In this document: positions 27,930-37,726 of the stretch, piece by piece
Position numbering within the stretch: the first letter of the stretch is position 1
Layout: each line of letters opens with the position of its first letter
NCBI GenBank assembly: GCA_020846535.1
Contig: JADLDR010000041.1
Coordinates: 1-64,000 of the forward strand
DNA length: 64,000 bases
Direction of reading: 5' to 3'
DNA from: Armatimonadota bacterium
GTDB lineage: Bacteria; Armatimonadota; JADLDR01
Position numbers and translations under genes: made by a program
The notes under the pieces: model-generated
What the model was told of the DNA's origin: nothing
The model's database searches: none
The model's input: the letters and a program-made list of their open reading frames with translations, nothing else

Positions 27930-28306
27930 AACTCAAGTTGCCCCCTAGCCCGGGGTCGTTTGCCGCGGTAGGGGCGCGATGCATCGCACCCCATCGCGAT
28001 CCAGAGAAGGGGAAACATCCTCCGCTCCTGGGGGCGGGGTGACCGCTCTCCCCTAGGAGGGGTTACCTCTCTCCCCTAACCCCTCTCCCCGAAGCGGGGA
28101 GAGGGGGACAGAGGGTGCGGTGCTTGAGGGATAATCTCTCCCCCTGCCCGTTTCGGGAAAGGGGAGGGGGGGTTAGGGAACGGGCGCCCCAAGTCCCGAA
28201 TCCCGCCCCGGCGGGACAGTCACCCTGATCGGGATCGCGATGGGGCGCGAGGAATCGCGCCCCTACCCCGCATCGCCCTCCATTCGGATAGGGAGCAACT
28301 TGGGTT
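27930..28306. repeat. About 377-bp terminal-inverted-repeat element with nested GC-rich palindromes (MITE-like)
   Basis: Outer arms AACTCAAGTTGCCCCCTA / TAGGGAGCAACTTGGGTT; nested GTAGGGGCGCGATGCATCGC.. / ..GAGGAATCGCGCCCCTAC; internal CCCTAACCCCTCTCCCC-type motifs. Confidence 0.65.
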
Positions 28307-28548
28307 AGAATCAGGAAGACCCATCACCCAAACGGCCTTGACAACGTGGGATGGCTACTATTCCGGCATCCCGCCTTCCAATTCCTCCCTCATTGTCCTA
28401 CCTTTCCGAATCGCAGTCCTTCTTCTCTTGCGCGAGGCGTACTTTCCTTCTTTTAGTCGAACGAAGCCGCGTAAGGGTTTCACGGAGCGGGAAGGCATCT
28501 TTCGCTCGGTGCCGAATCTCCCCGTTACAACCATACAAGGAGGCCCTT

Positions 28549-30624
28549 ATGCCTGAACGCTCATACGAATTCCGAAAGCGCCTGAATGCCGTTCACCTGC
28601 CCGACCGCCGGGACAAAACCCTGAAGCCGGGGCCGGATGAAACGGCCATAGAGGACGGCTGGCGCATTGTGGTCAGCCCATCTGCCAGCCCTTATATGAT
28701 CCGGATCGCTCAGGATTTTCAGGATTACCTGTTCGCCAGCATGAACATTTCCGCCCTCCTCGTCCACGAAACGGCGAAGGGATCCGGGCGCAGCATCCGG
28801 CTGACCACCCGCCCGGAATCGCCGGAGTTCGGGGACGGGTTGGAAAAAGATCGCAGTTACCGTATTATCGTCGGGAATGAGATCGTGGTGTGCGGCTGCG
28901 ATGAGCGGGGGACGGGGCAGGGATGCTATTACCTGGAGGATGTGATGAATCTGCGGGAGGCCCCCTTCCTTCCCATAGGGGAGGAAACCAGGTCGCCCGT
29001 TTTCTCGCCCCGGATGGTTCACTCCGGCTGGGGCATCGATCAGTTCCCCGACCCGCACCTGAACGCCATCGCCCATACGGGTATGGACGCGATCCTGGTG
29101 TTCGTGAAGGGGGTGGACCTGACGACTACGGGTTACCTCGATATCAACGACCTCATCGACCGGGCGGAGCATTTCGGGGTGGATGTCTACCTTTACAGCT
29201 ACCTCATCAGCGCCAGGCATCCCGACGACCCGGAGGCCCTGAGCTATTACGAAAACACCTACGGCGCTCTAATGCGGGCCTACCCAAAGGCCAAAGGGAT
29301 CGTCCTGGTGGGCGAGTCGTGCGAGTTTCCCAGCAAAGACACGCGCACGACGGGCCGCCTGCGCCTCGATCCCTCCCCGGACGGCAAGCCGGACAGCCGC
29401 CCCAGCCCGGGATGGTGGCCCTGCACCGATTATCCCGATTGGCTGGAGATGCTCAAAGGCATCGTCCGCAAATACAGTCCCGGGGCCGATATCGTTTTCT
29501 GGACGTACAACTGGGGCTGGGCCCCGGAGGCCGACCGGCTGGCATTGATTCGCGCCCTCCCGACCGATGTTTCGCTCCAGGCCACCTTCGAGATGTTCGA
29601 GGATATCGAAAAGAACGGTATCGCCACCCGCTGCGTCGATTACACGGTTTCCTTCGAAGGGCCGGGCCGCTATTTCCGCTCCGAGGCCGAGGCCGCCCGC
29701 GAACGGGGCCTTCGGCTCTATACGATGTCCAATACCGCCGGGCTGACATGGGATATCGGAGTGATCCCTTACGAGCCGGTACCCTTCCAGTGGATGCGCC
29801 GCCACGAGGCCCTTCTGGAAGCCTCCGAAAAATGGGGGCTGGCCGGATTGATGGAATCTCACCACTACGGCTGGTGGCCCTCGTTCGTCAATGAGATGGC
29901 GAAATGGGCCTACTGGTCGCCCCGCCGCAATCCGGAAGATATGCTGATACGGATCGCCTGCCGCGATTTCGGGCCGGAGGGCGGGCCAATGGCCGTTCGG
30001 GCCTGGGAGTATTGGAGCGAGGCGATCCGCTGCTATGTGCCTACCAATGAAGACCAGTACGGCCCGTTCCGCGTAGGGCCTTCCTACCCCTTGGTTTTCA
30101 AAGACGACCCCGGGCCGCTCCCTTCGGCTCCTTACGCGCACTTCGGCAGCGACATCGTCACCGTCCATTACCAGCCGCATCGCCCGGAGGACGTGCTGGC
30201 GGAAATCGAGCTTCTGGAACGGATGCGGTCGCTCTGGCAGGAAGGCGCCGGCTGGATGGAACAGGCGGCGGCATCCACGCCCGAACGAAAGCGCCCCGAA
30301 GCATCGAGAATGCTGAATTTGGGCCGCTTCATCGCCAACTGCGTCACGACGACCATCCATGCCAAGCGGTGGTGGCTCCTCCGGGATCAGCTTTTCAGCC
30401 AGCCCGGCGATCCGCAGTCCTGGTCGACCCTGCAAGAGATGCGAAAGCTGGCCGAAGCCGAAATCGCCAATGCCGAAGCGACCCTCCCTCTGGTCGAAGC
30501 GGATTCCCGCCTGGGCTGGGAACCGAGCATGGAATACATGACCGACCGGGCCCATCTGGAGTGGAAGATAAGGCAGTTGAGGCGCGTTTTAGACTCGGAG
30601 ATGGGAAAAGATTCTGACGCTTAA
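28549..30624 (+). CDS. Putative glycoside hydrolase (GH20/GH67-like N-terminal domain plus TIM barrel)
   Basis: AAGGAGG RBS before ATG 28549; IVVSPSASPYMIRIAQDFQDYLFASM..RGTGQGCYYLEDVMNLREAPFL typical of beta-hexosaminidase/alpha-glucuronidase-like N-domains. Confidence 0.7.
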   Translation: MPERSYEFRKRLNAVHLPDRRDKTLKPGPDETAIEDGWRIVVSPSASPYMIRIAQDFQDYLFASMNISALLVHETAKGSGRSIRLTTRPESPEFGDGLEKDRSYRIIVGNEIVVCGCDERGTGQGCYYLEDVMNLREAPFLPIGEETRSPVFSPRMVHSGWGIDQFPDPHLNAIAHTGMDAILVFVKGVDLTTTGYLDINDLIDRAEHFGVDVYLYSYLISARHPDDPEALSYYENTYGALMRAYPKAKGIVLVGESCEFPSKDTRTTGRLRLDPSPDGKPDSRPSPGWWPCTDYPDWLEMLKGIVRKYSPGADIVFWTYNWGWAPEADRLALIRALPTDVSLQATFEMFEDIEKNGIATRCVDYTVSFEGPGRYFRSEAEAARERGLRLYTMSNTAGLTWDIGVIPYEPVPFQWMRRHEALLEASEKWGLAGLMESHHYGWWPSFVNEMAKWAYWSPRRNPEDMLIRIACRDFGPEGGPMAVRAWEYWSEAIRCYVPTNEDQYGPFRVGPSYPLVFKDDPGPLPSAPYAHFGSDIVTVHYQPHRPEDVLAEIELLERMRSLWQEGAGWMEQAAASTPERKRPEASRMLNLGRFIANCVTTTIHAKRWWLLRDQLFSQPGDPQSWSTLQEMRKLAEAEIANAEATLPLVEADSRLGWEPSMEYMTDRAHLEWKIRQLRRVLDSEMGKDSDA

Positions 30625-30665
30625 CACAAATTGCGCCGAACTCGGGCTTGGTGCCGTTTGCCGAT

Positions 30666-30725
30666 GTAGGGGCGCGATTCATCGCGTCCTTCAAGGCCGT
30701 TGGGCGCGATGAATCGCGCCCCTAC
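30666..30725. repeat. 21-bp perfect inverted repeat GTAGGGGCGCGATTCATCGCG between convergent genes
   Basis: Arms 30666-30686 and 30705-30725, 18-nt spacer. Confidence 0.8.
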
Positions 30726-30792
30726 ACCCCCAAAGACACCCAATTCGATTAGGCAGCGAGGGGCTAACGCTTAGAACGCCTTCCCACCCTCT

Positions 30793-31797
30793 TCAGATCA
30801 AACGTTCCATCTCATCCAAGGCTTTCAGCGGTTTCAGCAGCCCAGAGGTGAAATAGTCCAGGCGGTGTTCGGGGGCGACCTTGGCCATGCCGGAAACACG
30901 GCAGTAGAGCCAGCGGGCGCGAACGAAGAGGGGAAGCGCGGACGCCTCCTCGGAGGAAAGGCGGTTCCCCGAAAGATAGGCGTCCATAAAGACGCGGTTA
31001 CGTTCCGGGGAAGGCTGCCAGGTCTGCGTAAGGGAAAAGATGTCCCCGGCATCGATATCGCTGGCCCGCTCCCCGCAGAAGAGGAACAGCCCATCGGCCA
31101 GGTCGCGAAGGCGAGGCTGCACTGTGGCCCAATCCAGATCGAAGACGCCGCTGACCTCATTCTCCTGGAAAAGAAGGTTGCCCGGATGGTAATCACCATG
31201 AATAACCAGCCGGGGGAGGCTGCGGTAGCGTTCGTCGGGCAGGGCGGACTCCAGGAGGGCGACCTGATCCATCAGATAGGCGCACTCCTCCGCAGAAAGG
31301 CGCTGGCCCAGTTCCTCGCACATCGCCTCCACGCCTTCGCGGGTCAGGCAAGGGCTGTCGTAGCGGGGCCATTCCTTGCCGGGCGGCGGAGCGAAATCCC
31401 TCACCGCCCGGTGATAGGCGGCCAGAGATCGGCCTGCAGCGGCGATCTGAGGCAGGGAATGCCGGTCATGCGGGCCGCCGGGCCGGAAGGGACAGAGTTC
31501 GTAAACCTCCCCTTCGAGCCGGAGCCACCTCCGGCCCTCGCGGGTGGGAATAGCCAGGGGCGTGCCGAGATCAAAAGGGGCCAGATACTCCATCAGGGCA
31601 TGATCGAACGCCACATAGCTTTCCACTGCGTATTTCGGATTGCGCCGCTTGAGGAAGTAGATTCCTGTAGAAGTTTCCAGCCTCAAGTTGGTATTGGCCG
31701 TGCCGCTGCCCGGCTGAGGGTCCCCATGCAAGAGGCCGACATTATAATGGCTGAGAACGGTCTCAAGTTCCTGCGGGGTGATCGGTTGTCGTAACAT
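30793..31797 (-). CDS. Phosphotransferase/aminoglycoside-phosphotransferase-fold kinase (homoserine kinase type II-like)
   Basis: RLVIHGDYHPGNLLFQENEVSGVFDLDWA: HGDxxxxN and DxD motifs; start moved to 31797. Confidence 0.9.
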   Translation of the reverse strand: MLRQPITPQELETVLSHYNVGLLHGDPQPGSGTANTNLRLETSTGIYFLKRRNPKYAVESYVAFDHALMEYLAPFDLGTPLAIPTREGRRWLRLEGEVYELCPFRPGGPHDRHSLPQIAAAGRSLAAYHRAVRDFAPPPGKEWPRYDSPCLTREGVEAMCEELGQRLSAEECAYLMDQVALLESALPDERYRSLPRLVIHGDYHPGNLLFQENEVSGVFDLDWATVQPRLRDLADGLFLFCGERASDIDAGDIFSLTQTWQPSPERNRVFMDAYLSGNRLSSEEASALPLFVRARWLYCRVSGMAKVAPEHRLDYFTSGLLKPLKALDEMERLI

Positions 31798-31857
31798 GAC
31801 CCTATTATTACACAGCGATTGATCGAATTCCTCTGTATATGCCTGAAGCCCTCCCAT

Positions 31858-31898
31858 CAGTCGGCCCCTTCCGGATAAGCGCCGGAAGGGGCCGACTG
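31858..31898. promoter_or_regulatory. 17-bp perfect stem-loop (CAGTCGGCCCCTTCCGG) in a divergent intergenic region
   Basis: Arms 31858-31874 and 31882-31898, 7-nt loop. Confidence 0.7.
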
Positions 31899-32022
31899 CC
31901 TTTCCCGGCGACCGCGCTTGCTTTTTTTGCTTCCAGATTGGATAATAGGGTATAGAATCTGAAATGTCGCTTCTGGAGGTGTTGACCTGTCTAATCCGTC
32001 GGACGTCAATGCTCACGGCAGC

Positions 32023-33951
32023 GTGTGGCGAGCGGTGCTGCTGGGGATTGCGGCCATGCTCGTTGTCTGCGCGGTCGTGTCCTACGCCGAACTGGTGACC
32101 AAAGAGATACAGATCGGCTTCCTCCAGCTTCCGCCTGTCGTGGTGGCGATGCTCTTTTTCCTGATCCTGGGCAACCGGGTGATGAGCAAAATCTCCCGGC
32201 GGCTCAGGCTGTCCCCGCAGGAAATCATCGTCATTTATGGGATGATGCTGATCGCCTCCATGATCTCATCCCGCGGTCTGATGGAAGACATCCTGCCGAC
32301 CCTGGTAGGCATCAATTACTATACCAACGAAACCAACAACTGGGACAAGATCTACTATCCCTATATCAAGCCGTGGATGGTGCCGTTCGACCCCGCGAAA
32401 GGGGAGAAGCAGCCGGTCTCCAAAGGGTTTTACGAAGGGCTGCACTACGGGGAGCCGATCCCCTGGGGCGACTGGGTGGTCCCTTTAGCTTGCTGGAGCA
32501 TCCTGATCGGCCTGGTCTTTTTCGCCTTCATTTGTCTGGCGACGATCCTCTACCGTCAGTGGTCTTCCAATGAAAAGCTCTCCTTCCCCCTGGTGCAGCT
32601 GCCCCTGGAGATGGCCCGGGACGGGGAAAGCGGATCGTTCTTCAGCAACAGGCTGACCTGGCTGGGGTTCGCCCTCCCGGTCTTCCTCTTCGGCTTCAAC
32701 GGCCTCCACGCCCTCTACCCTTCTGTGCCCGGCATCAACTTGCAGCTCGATATCCACCAGTATTTTACCAGCCGCCCCTGGAGCGATATGGGCTTTACCG
32801 TGCTGTATATGTCCCTGGCCGGGGTCGGGTTCTTCTATCTGCTGCCCACGGAACTCCTGCTGAGCCTCTGGCTCTTCTTCGTCATCGCCCGGCTGCAAGA
32901 GGTGGCGGCCTCGGCCTTCGGGATGGAGCCGCAGGGGATGCCGCATGCGGCCTCCAGCGTGATGGTGGGCTATCAGACCGCCGGAGCCTATTTCGTGCTG
33001 GCTCTCTATTTCGTCTACATCGCCCGTCCCCATCTGAAGCAGGTGGTCAAGCGGGCCTTCGGTCGGGGCAAAATGGACGACAAGAATGAAATGATGCCCT
33101 ATTCGATGGCCTTCTGGGGGCTGGTCGGCAGCTTTGGCGGCATCGTTCTCTGGTGTCAGGCCGCCGGGATGAAGCCCGGCATGGCGGTCATCGAATTCGG
33201 CCTCTACATCTTCGTGCAGGCCATCGTGATGGTGCGCTGCACGGCAGAGGCCGGGCTGATCATGACCGAAGGCTCATGGAACCCTATCGATATCGTCGGC
33301 ATCGCGGTTCCCAAGCATGTCGTCGGCCCGCAAAACCTTACGGTCATGGCCTTCACCGATGCCCTCTATACCCGCGACCTGCGTGGCATCCCCCTTACCG
33401 GCTTCATGGATATCCAGAAAGCCTCCGACGAGGTGCGGGCGAGGAGACGAAAGCTGCTGGTCATCATCTTCCTGGCGATCCTGGGGGCCATCGTCTTCGC
33501 CGGGGCAATACAGATATGGCTCCCCTACCGGAGCGGGGCCATCAACCTCTACACTTACCCTTATGTCGCCAACAACATCCAGTTCTTCCGGGAGAACCAG
33601 CCGATGATGGAAGGTTCTGTCCTTTACGACTGGCAGGCTCCGGTCTTTTTCACGGCGGGAGCCGTCGTCACCGCGCTGCTGGGGTGGCTACGGTTGACCA
33701 TCTGGTGGTGGCCCCTGCACCCGCTGGGCTACGCCATGAGCGTTTCCTGGGCCATCTGCGTCTTCTGGTTCCCGATCTTTGTCGCCTGGGTCTTGAAATC
33801 GCTCATCGTTCGCTATGGGGGGATGTCCCTTTACGCCAAAGCCCGTCCTCTCTTCCTAGGCCTCATCTTCGGCGAGTTCACCATGGCCGTTTTCTGGACG
33901 GTGATCGCCTGGATATGGAATACACCCACCCCGTTCTTCCCATGGCCATAG
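32023..33951 (+). CDS. DUF6785/DUF6784-like multi-spanning membrane protein
   Basis: Many TMs; RQWSSNEKLSFPLVQLPLEM; WWWPLHPLGYAMSVSWA..LKSLIVRYGG; exact start uncertain. Confidence 0.8.
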   Translation: MWRAVLLGIAAMLVVCAVVSYAELVTKEIQIGFLQLPPVVVAMLFFLILGNRVMSKISRRLRLSPQEIIVIYGMMLIASMISSRGLMEDILPTLVGINYYTNETNNWDKIYYPYIKPWMVPFDPAKGEKQPVSKGFYEGLHYGEPIPWGDWVVPLACWSILIGLVFFAFICLATILYRQWSSNEKLSFPLVQLPLEMARDGESGSFFSNRLTWLGFALPVFLFGFNGLHALYPSVPGINLQLDIHQYFTSRPWSDMGFTVLYMSLAGVGFFYLLPTELLLSLWLFFVIARLQEVAASAFGMEPQGMPHAASSVMVGYQTAGAYFVLALYFVYIARPHLKQVVKRAFGRGKMDDKNEMMPYSMAFWGLVGSFGGIVLWCQAAGMKPGMAVIEFGLYIFVQAIVMVRCTAEAGLIMTEGSWNPIDIVGIAVPKHVVGPQNLTVMAFTDALYTRDLRGIPLTGFMDIQKASDEVRARRRKLLVIIFLAILGAIVFAGAIQIWLPYRSGAINLYTYPYVANNIQFFRENQPMMEGSVLYDWQAPVFFTAGAVVTALLGWLRLTIWWWPLHPLGYAMSVSWAICVFWFPIFVAWVLKSLIVRYGGMSLYAKARPLFLGLIFGEFTMAVFWTVIAWIWNTPTPFFPWP

Positions 33952-34020
33952 GGCGGTTTTGCAAGAACCGGATGAGGGCGGTTGCCATCTCAACCATGAG
34001 GTATCGGAGGTTTTGCTTGA

Positions 34021-35973
34021 ATGTTCATTCCCACCAAGACAGGTGAGGCTGCGGCAAGGGAACTCCGCGTTCGAAGCGGGATGACCTGGCGCGGGATACT
34101 GGCAGGCCTGGTCGGGTCGCTGGTGCTGGGGGTCGGGGCCGTTTATGGAACGATGCAGATTCGCGGCTCCTATATGGATATCGACTTCTCGACGGCAGGG
34201 GCGGTCTTCCTCTTTTTTATCCTCGTGGGCATCATCAATTCGGTGCTGGGCCGCCTGCGCCGCTCGTGGGCGCTCAGCCCGGCGGAGCTCATCACCGCAT
34301 ACGCTATGATGGTGGTGGCCTCGGCTATTCCCACCATGGGCTTCACAGCTCAGATCCTTTCGATCATCTCCAGCCCGTCGTATTATGCCAATGCCACCAA
34401 CCGCTGGGGCGAGATTATCGCGCCGCACCTCAAGCCCTGGGCCGTGCCGCACGGCAAAGAGACGATCCGGGCCTTCTATGAAGGGATGCCGGGCGGCGCG
34501 ACGATCCCCTGGATGGCCTGGATAAAGCCTCTGCTGGCCTGGATGCCCTTGATGATCTCCCTCTATGTGGTGATGATCTGCATGATGGTGCTGATCCGCC
34601 GCCAGTGGGCGGACCGGGAACGGCTGGCTTATCCCATCACCCAATTGCCTACCGATATGGTCGGCGAGCCGACCTTCTGGAAGAACCGCCTGATGTGGGC
34701 CGGATTCCTCATCCCCTTCGCCATCGGCAGCCTGATCGGCCTGCACTATTACTATCCTTCCATTCCGATGCTGAATCTCGTCTGGCGCTTCCCCTGGTTC
34801 CGCAGCCTGGAAACGCTGGTGCTGCGAATCAGCCTCCCGATGATCGGCTTTCTCTATCTGGTCAACCTGGATACCCTCTTCAGTCTCTGGTTTTTCAATC
34901 TCGTCGCCCAGATGGTGCGCGGCACGCTCAATATCATGGCGGTCGAATTCAAAGGGTTCATCAGCCCCTACGGCTCGCCTTCCCCTATCTTCGGCTATTT
35001 GGGAATGGGAGCCATGATCGCCCTGGTCCTGGTCGGCCTGAGAACCGCCCGGCCCCATCTGAAGGAAGTCTGGCGCAAGGTGATCGGCAAGGGGCCGCAG
35101 ATAGACGATTCCGGGGAAATCCTGCCCTACCGGCAGGCATTCGTGGGAATGACGCTGGGCCTCGTCGTGATGGCGGTCTGGCTTTCGATGAGCGGCATCC
35201 CTCCGCTCGCGCTGGCGCTCTTTCTGGCCGCGGCGTTCCTCCTCTTCTATGGCCTGACCCGCGTGGTGGTGGAAAGCGGGATGGCGGAGGCGGTCGCCTC
35301 CACCATCGCCCCGGGCATCGTCACAGCGGCCTTCGGCACTTCGGTCGCGGGACAGCAGGGGATGGCGGCCCTGGGGCTGACCTATGTTTGGACCGCCGAT
35401 ATTCGCACCTTCGTGATGGCCTCTGCCGCCCACAACCTCAAGATGGCGGAAACCGTCCCCGGCAGGAGACGCGGCCTCTTCTGGGCCATGCTGCTGGCGA
35501 TTGCGGTCACGATGGCCTCCACTCTCTGGCTGACGATCTATCTGGCCTATCACCGCGGGGCGATCAATCTCAATAGCTGGTTCTTCAACGGCGGGCCAAT
35601 AGCCGCCTATACGTGGGTGGGCGACCGGATTACCAACCCCGTGCCCCCGAGCGGCATAGGCTGGGCGCTGATGGGTTCGGGCTTCGCTTTCATGACCTTT
35701 CTGATGTACATGCGCCAGACTTTCCTCTGGTGGCCCTTCCACCCCATCGGATTCTGTATCGGCACGACCTGGATCATGGACGAACTCTGGTTCACCTGCT
35801 TTCTGGCCTGGTTTTTCAAGTTCCTCATCGTCCGCTACGGGGGCCTGCGCCAGTTCCGAAACTTCCGCCCCTTCTTCCTGGGGCTGATCCTGGGGCAGTT
35901 CGTCTGTAACGGCATGTGGCTTATCATCGACGGCCTGACCGGCCAGCAGGGCAACCAGATTTTCTGGATATAA
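34021..35973 (+). CDS. DUF6785/DUF6784-like multi-spanning membrane protein (tandem paralog)
   Basis: RRQWADRERLAYPITQLPTDM; LWWPFHPIGFCIGTTWIMDELWF..FKFLIVRYGGLRQFR..GLILGQF parallel the preceding gene. Confidence 0.82.
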   Translation: MFIPTKTGEAAARELRVRSGMTWRGILAGLVGSLVLGVGAVYGTMQIRGSYMDIDFSTAGAVFLFFILVGIINSVLGRLRRSWALSPAELITAYAMMVVASAIPTMGFTAQILSIISSPSYYANATNRWGEIIAPHLKPWAVPHGKETIRAFYEGMPGGATIPWMAWIKPLLAWMPLMISLYVVMICMMVLIRRQWADRERLAYPITQLPTDMVGEPTFWKNRLMWAGFLIPFAIGSLIGLHYYYPSIPMLNLVWRFPWFRSLETLVLRISLPMIGFLYLVNLDTLFSLWFFNLVAQMVRGTLNIMAVEFKGFISPYGSPSPIFGYLGMGAMIALVLVGLRTARPHLKEVWRKVIGKGPQIDDSGEILPYRQAFVGMTLGLVVMAVWLSMSGIPPLALALFLAAAFLLFYGLTRVVVESGMAEAVASTIAPGIVTAAFGTSVAGQQGMAALGLTYVWTADIRTFVMASAAHNLKMAETVPGRRRGLFWAMLLAIAVTMASTLWLTIYLAYHRGAINLNSWFFNGGPIAAYTWVGDRITNPVPPSGIGWALMGSGFAFMTFLMYMRQTFLWWPFHPIGFCIGTTWIMDELWFTCFLAWFFKFLIVRYGGLRQFRNFRPFFLGLILGQFVCNGMWLIIDGLTGQQGNQIFWI

Positions 35974-36000
35974 TCTCACCCATCGTATCGGAGGCAAAAG

Positions 36001-37434
36001 ATGAAAGCCGGTTTTGCGGAACGCGATATCACCCCGGAGGCCGGAATGGAGCAGCCGGGGGGTTATGGGAAAGCGTATCATTCGGGATATGTACACGACC
36101 CGTGCAAGGTGCGGGTTGCCGTTTTCGATGACGGATCGGGGAGGGCGGTACTGGTCGGCGCGGACACCCTCATGGTTCCCCGCGCTCTGGCGCAGTCCGT
36201 CCGGGCCGCGGTGGCCGAAAGCTGCGGACTGAAACCGGAGGCGGTTTTGATCGGAGCATCCCACTCGCACAGCGCCGGGCCGCTGGGGATGGTGCAGCCC
36301 GGGGAATACGACCACGCCTCTCCGCTGGCCCGAAAGCTGGCCTACGAAATGTCCTCCTGCGCCGATGCCCGCTACCTGGAAAGCACGCGCCGGCAGATGA
36401 TCGGGGCCATCGAGGACGCCTGCCGCAACCTGGCGGCGGCGCGGTGCGGCGTCGGATCAGGCCAGGAAAGCACTGTTGCCTTCAACCGCCGGTTCCGGAT
36501 GAAAAACGGCCTCAGCTACACCCATCCGGGCAAGGGCAACCCCGATATCATCGAACCGGCAGGCCCTATGGACCCGGAGGTAGGCGTCATCGGGGCGTGG
36601 AGCGAGGAAGGCCGATTCCTCGGCTGCGTGGTGAATTACGCCTGTCACGGCACGACCGGGCCGGGCGGGGCTTCGGCGGACTGGATCTACTACCTGGAGC
36701 AGACGATCCGGGGCGTTATGGGACAGGAGGCTGTCGTCGTCTTCCTGAACGGTGCCTGCGGGGATGTCACCCAGGTCAATAATTTGAGCCCCTATGCCAC
36801 CGAATATGGCGAACGCTCGGCTCGCCTGGTCGGAGGGCGCGTGGGAGCAGAGGCGGTGAAAGTTCTGGTGGGCATGGAGGCGGGCAACCTGACGCCGGTG
36901 GCCGCCCGATCCAGAACGCTCCGGATCACCCGCCGACATCCAGGCCGGGAGAGGCTGAAGCGGGCTGTCTCGATAGCCGAGCAGGACCCGAGCAGCGCCG
37001 ACGCCACCCCATGGACGTTCGCCAAAGAAACCGTCCTGCTGGACGCCCTGGTCGCACGGGAGCCGGTCGCGGAGGTCGAAACGCAGGCTGTCCAGATAGG
37101 GCCTGCCGTCTTTCTCGCCAATCCCGCCGAATTCTTCTGCCAGTTCGGCCTGGATATCAAACAGGAAAGCCCGTTCCCCTACTCCTTTCCGGTGGAGCTT
37201 GCCAACGGCTGCGTCGGCTACGTCCCCACGCCGGAAGCTATGAGCGAGCGCGGCGGCGGCTATGAAACTCGCCTTTCCTCCTACACAAACCTCGACCTAC
37301 AGGCAGGCCCGCAAATCGTGGCCTCCCTGGTCGGCCTCAGCCAAGAGATGACGCCCGGCGCATCTCCCGAACCGCCCCTCGCCCCACCTTTCAGCGGCCC
37401 CTGGAGCTACGGAAACGTGCCGCCGGAAGTGTGA
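36001..37434 (+). CDS. Neutral/alkaline non-lysosomal ceramidase-like N-terminal domain protein
   Basis: AGFAERDITPEAG..VLVGADTLMVP..VLIGASHSHSAGPLG..NYACHGTT..VVFLNGACGDVTQVNN. Confidence 0.85.
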   Translation: MKAGFAERDITPEAGMEQPGGYGKAYHSGYVHDPCKVRVAVFDDGSGRAVLVGADTLMVPRALAQSVRAAVAESCGLKPEAVLIGASHSHSAGPLGMVQPGEYDHASPLARKLAYEMSSCADARYLESTRRQMIGAIEDACRNLAAARCGVGSGQESTVAFNRRFRMKNGLSYTHPGKGNPDIIEPAGPMDPEVGVIGAWSEEGRFLGCVVNYACHGTTGPGGASADWIYYLEQTIRGVMGQEAVVVFLNGACGDVTQVNNLSPYATEYGERSARLVGGRVGAEAVKVLVGMEAGNLTPVAARSRTLRITRRHPGRERLKRAVSIAEQDPSSADATPWTFAKETVLLDALVAREPVAEVETQAVQIGPAVFLANPAEFFCQFGLDIKQESPFPYSFPVELANGCVGYVPTPEAMSERGGGYETRLSSYTNLDLQAGPQIVASLVGLSQEMTPGASPEPPLAPPFSGPWSYGNVPPEV

Positions 37435-37726
37435 CTACTTTAGGCTGCTGCAAGTCGAGCCGTGTGTCCCTCCGGGACACAAATTGGCAGAAGCAAAGGC
37501 TGGGGCTGGCTTCCTGACGAGGCCGACAAGGGCCCGCAGAGTGCTGCGTCCTGGAGGGACGCCCAGCCGCAGGTTTGTAAACCTCGGAATTTTATTCCGT
37601 CGATCCTCAGGCCACCGGTTCACATCTCGGTTTGCCCTGCCTTTTCCAAATGTGTCGGGTACTCAGCCCTATGGATCAGCCCAGATCGTTCCCCATCGAA
37701 TCGTCTTTCCCTTCCCGGCCTCGCTC

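Noticed and set aside
33856-36315. 819-aa minus-strand ORF
   Set aside because: Fully antisense to two well-supported membrane protein genes; His/Asp/Glu/Arg-rich composition typical of GC-rich shadow frames.
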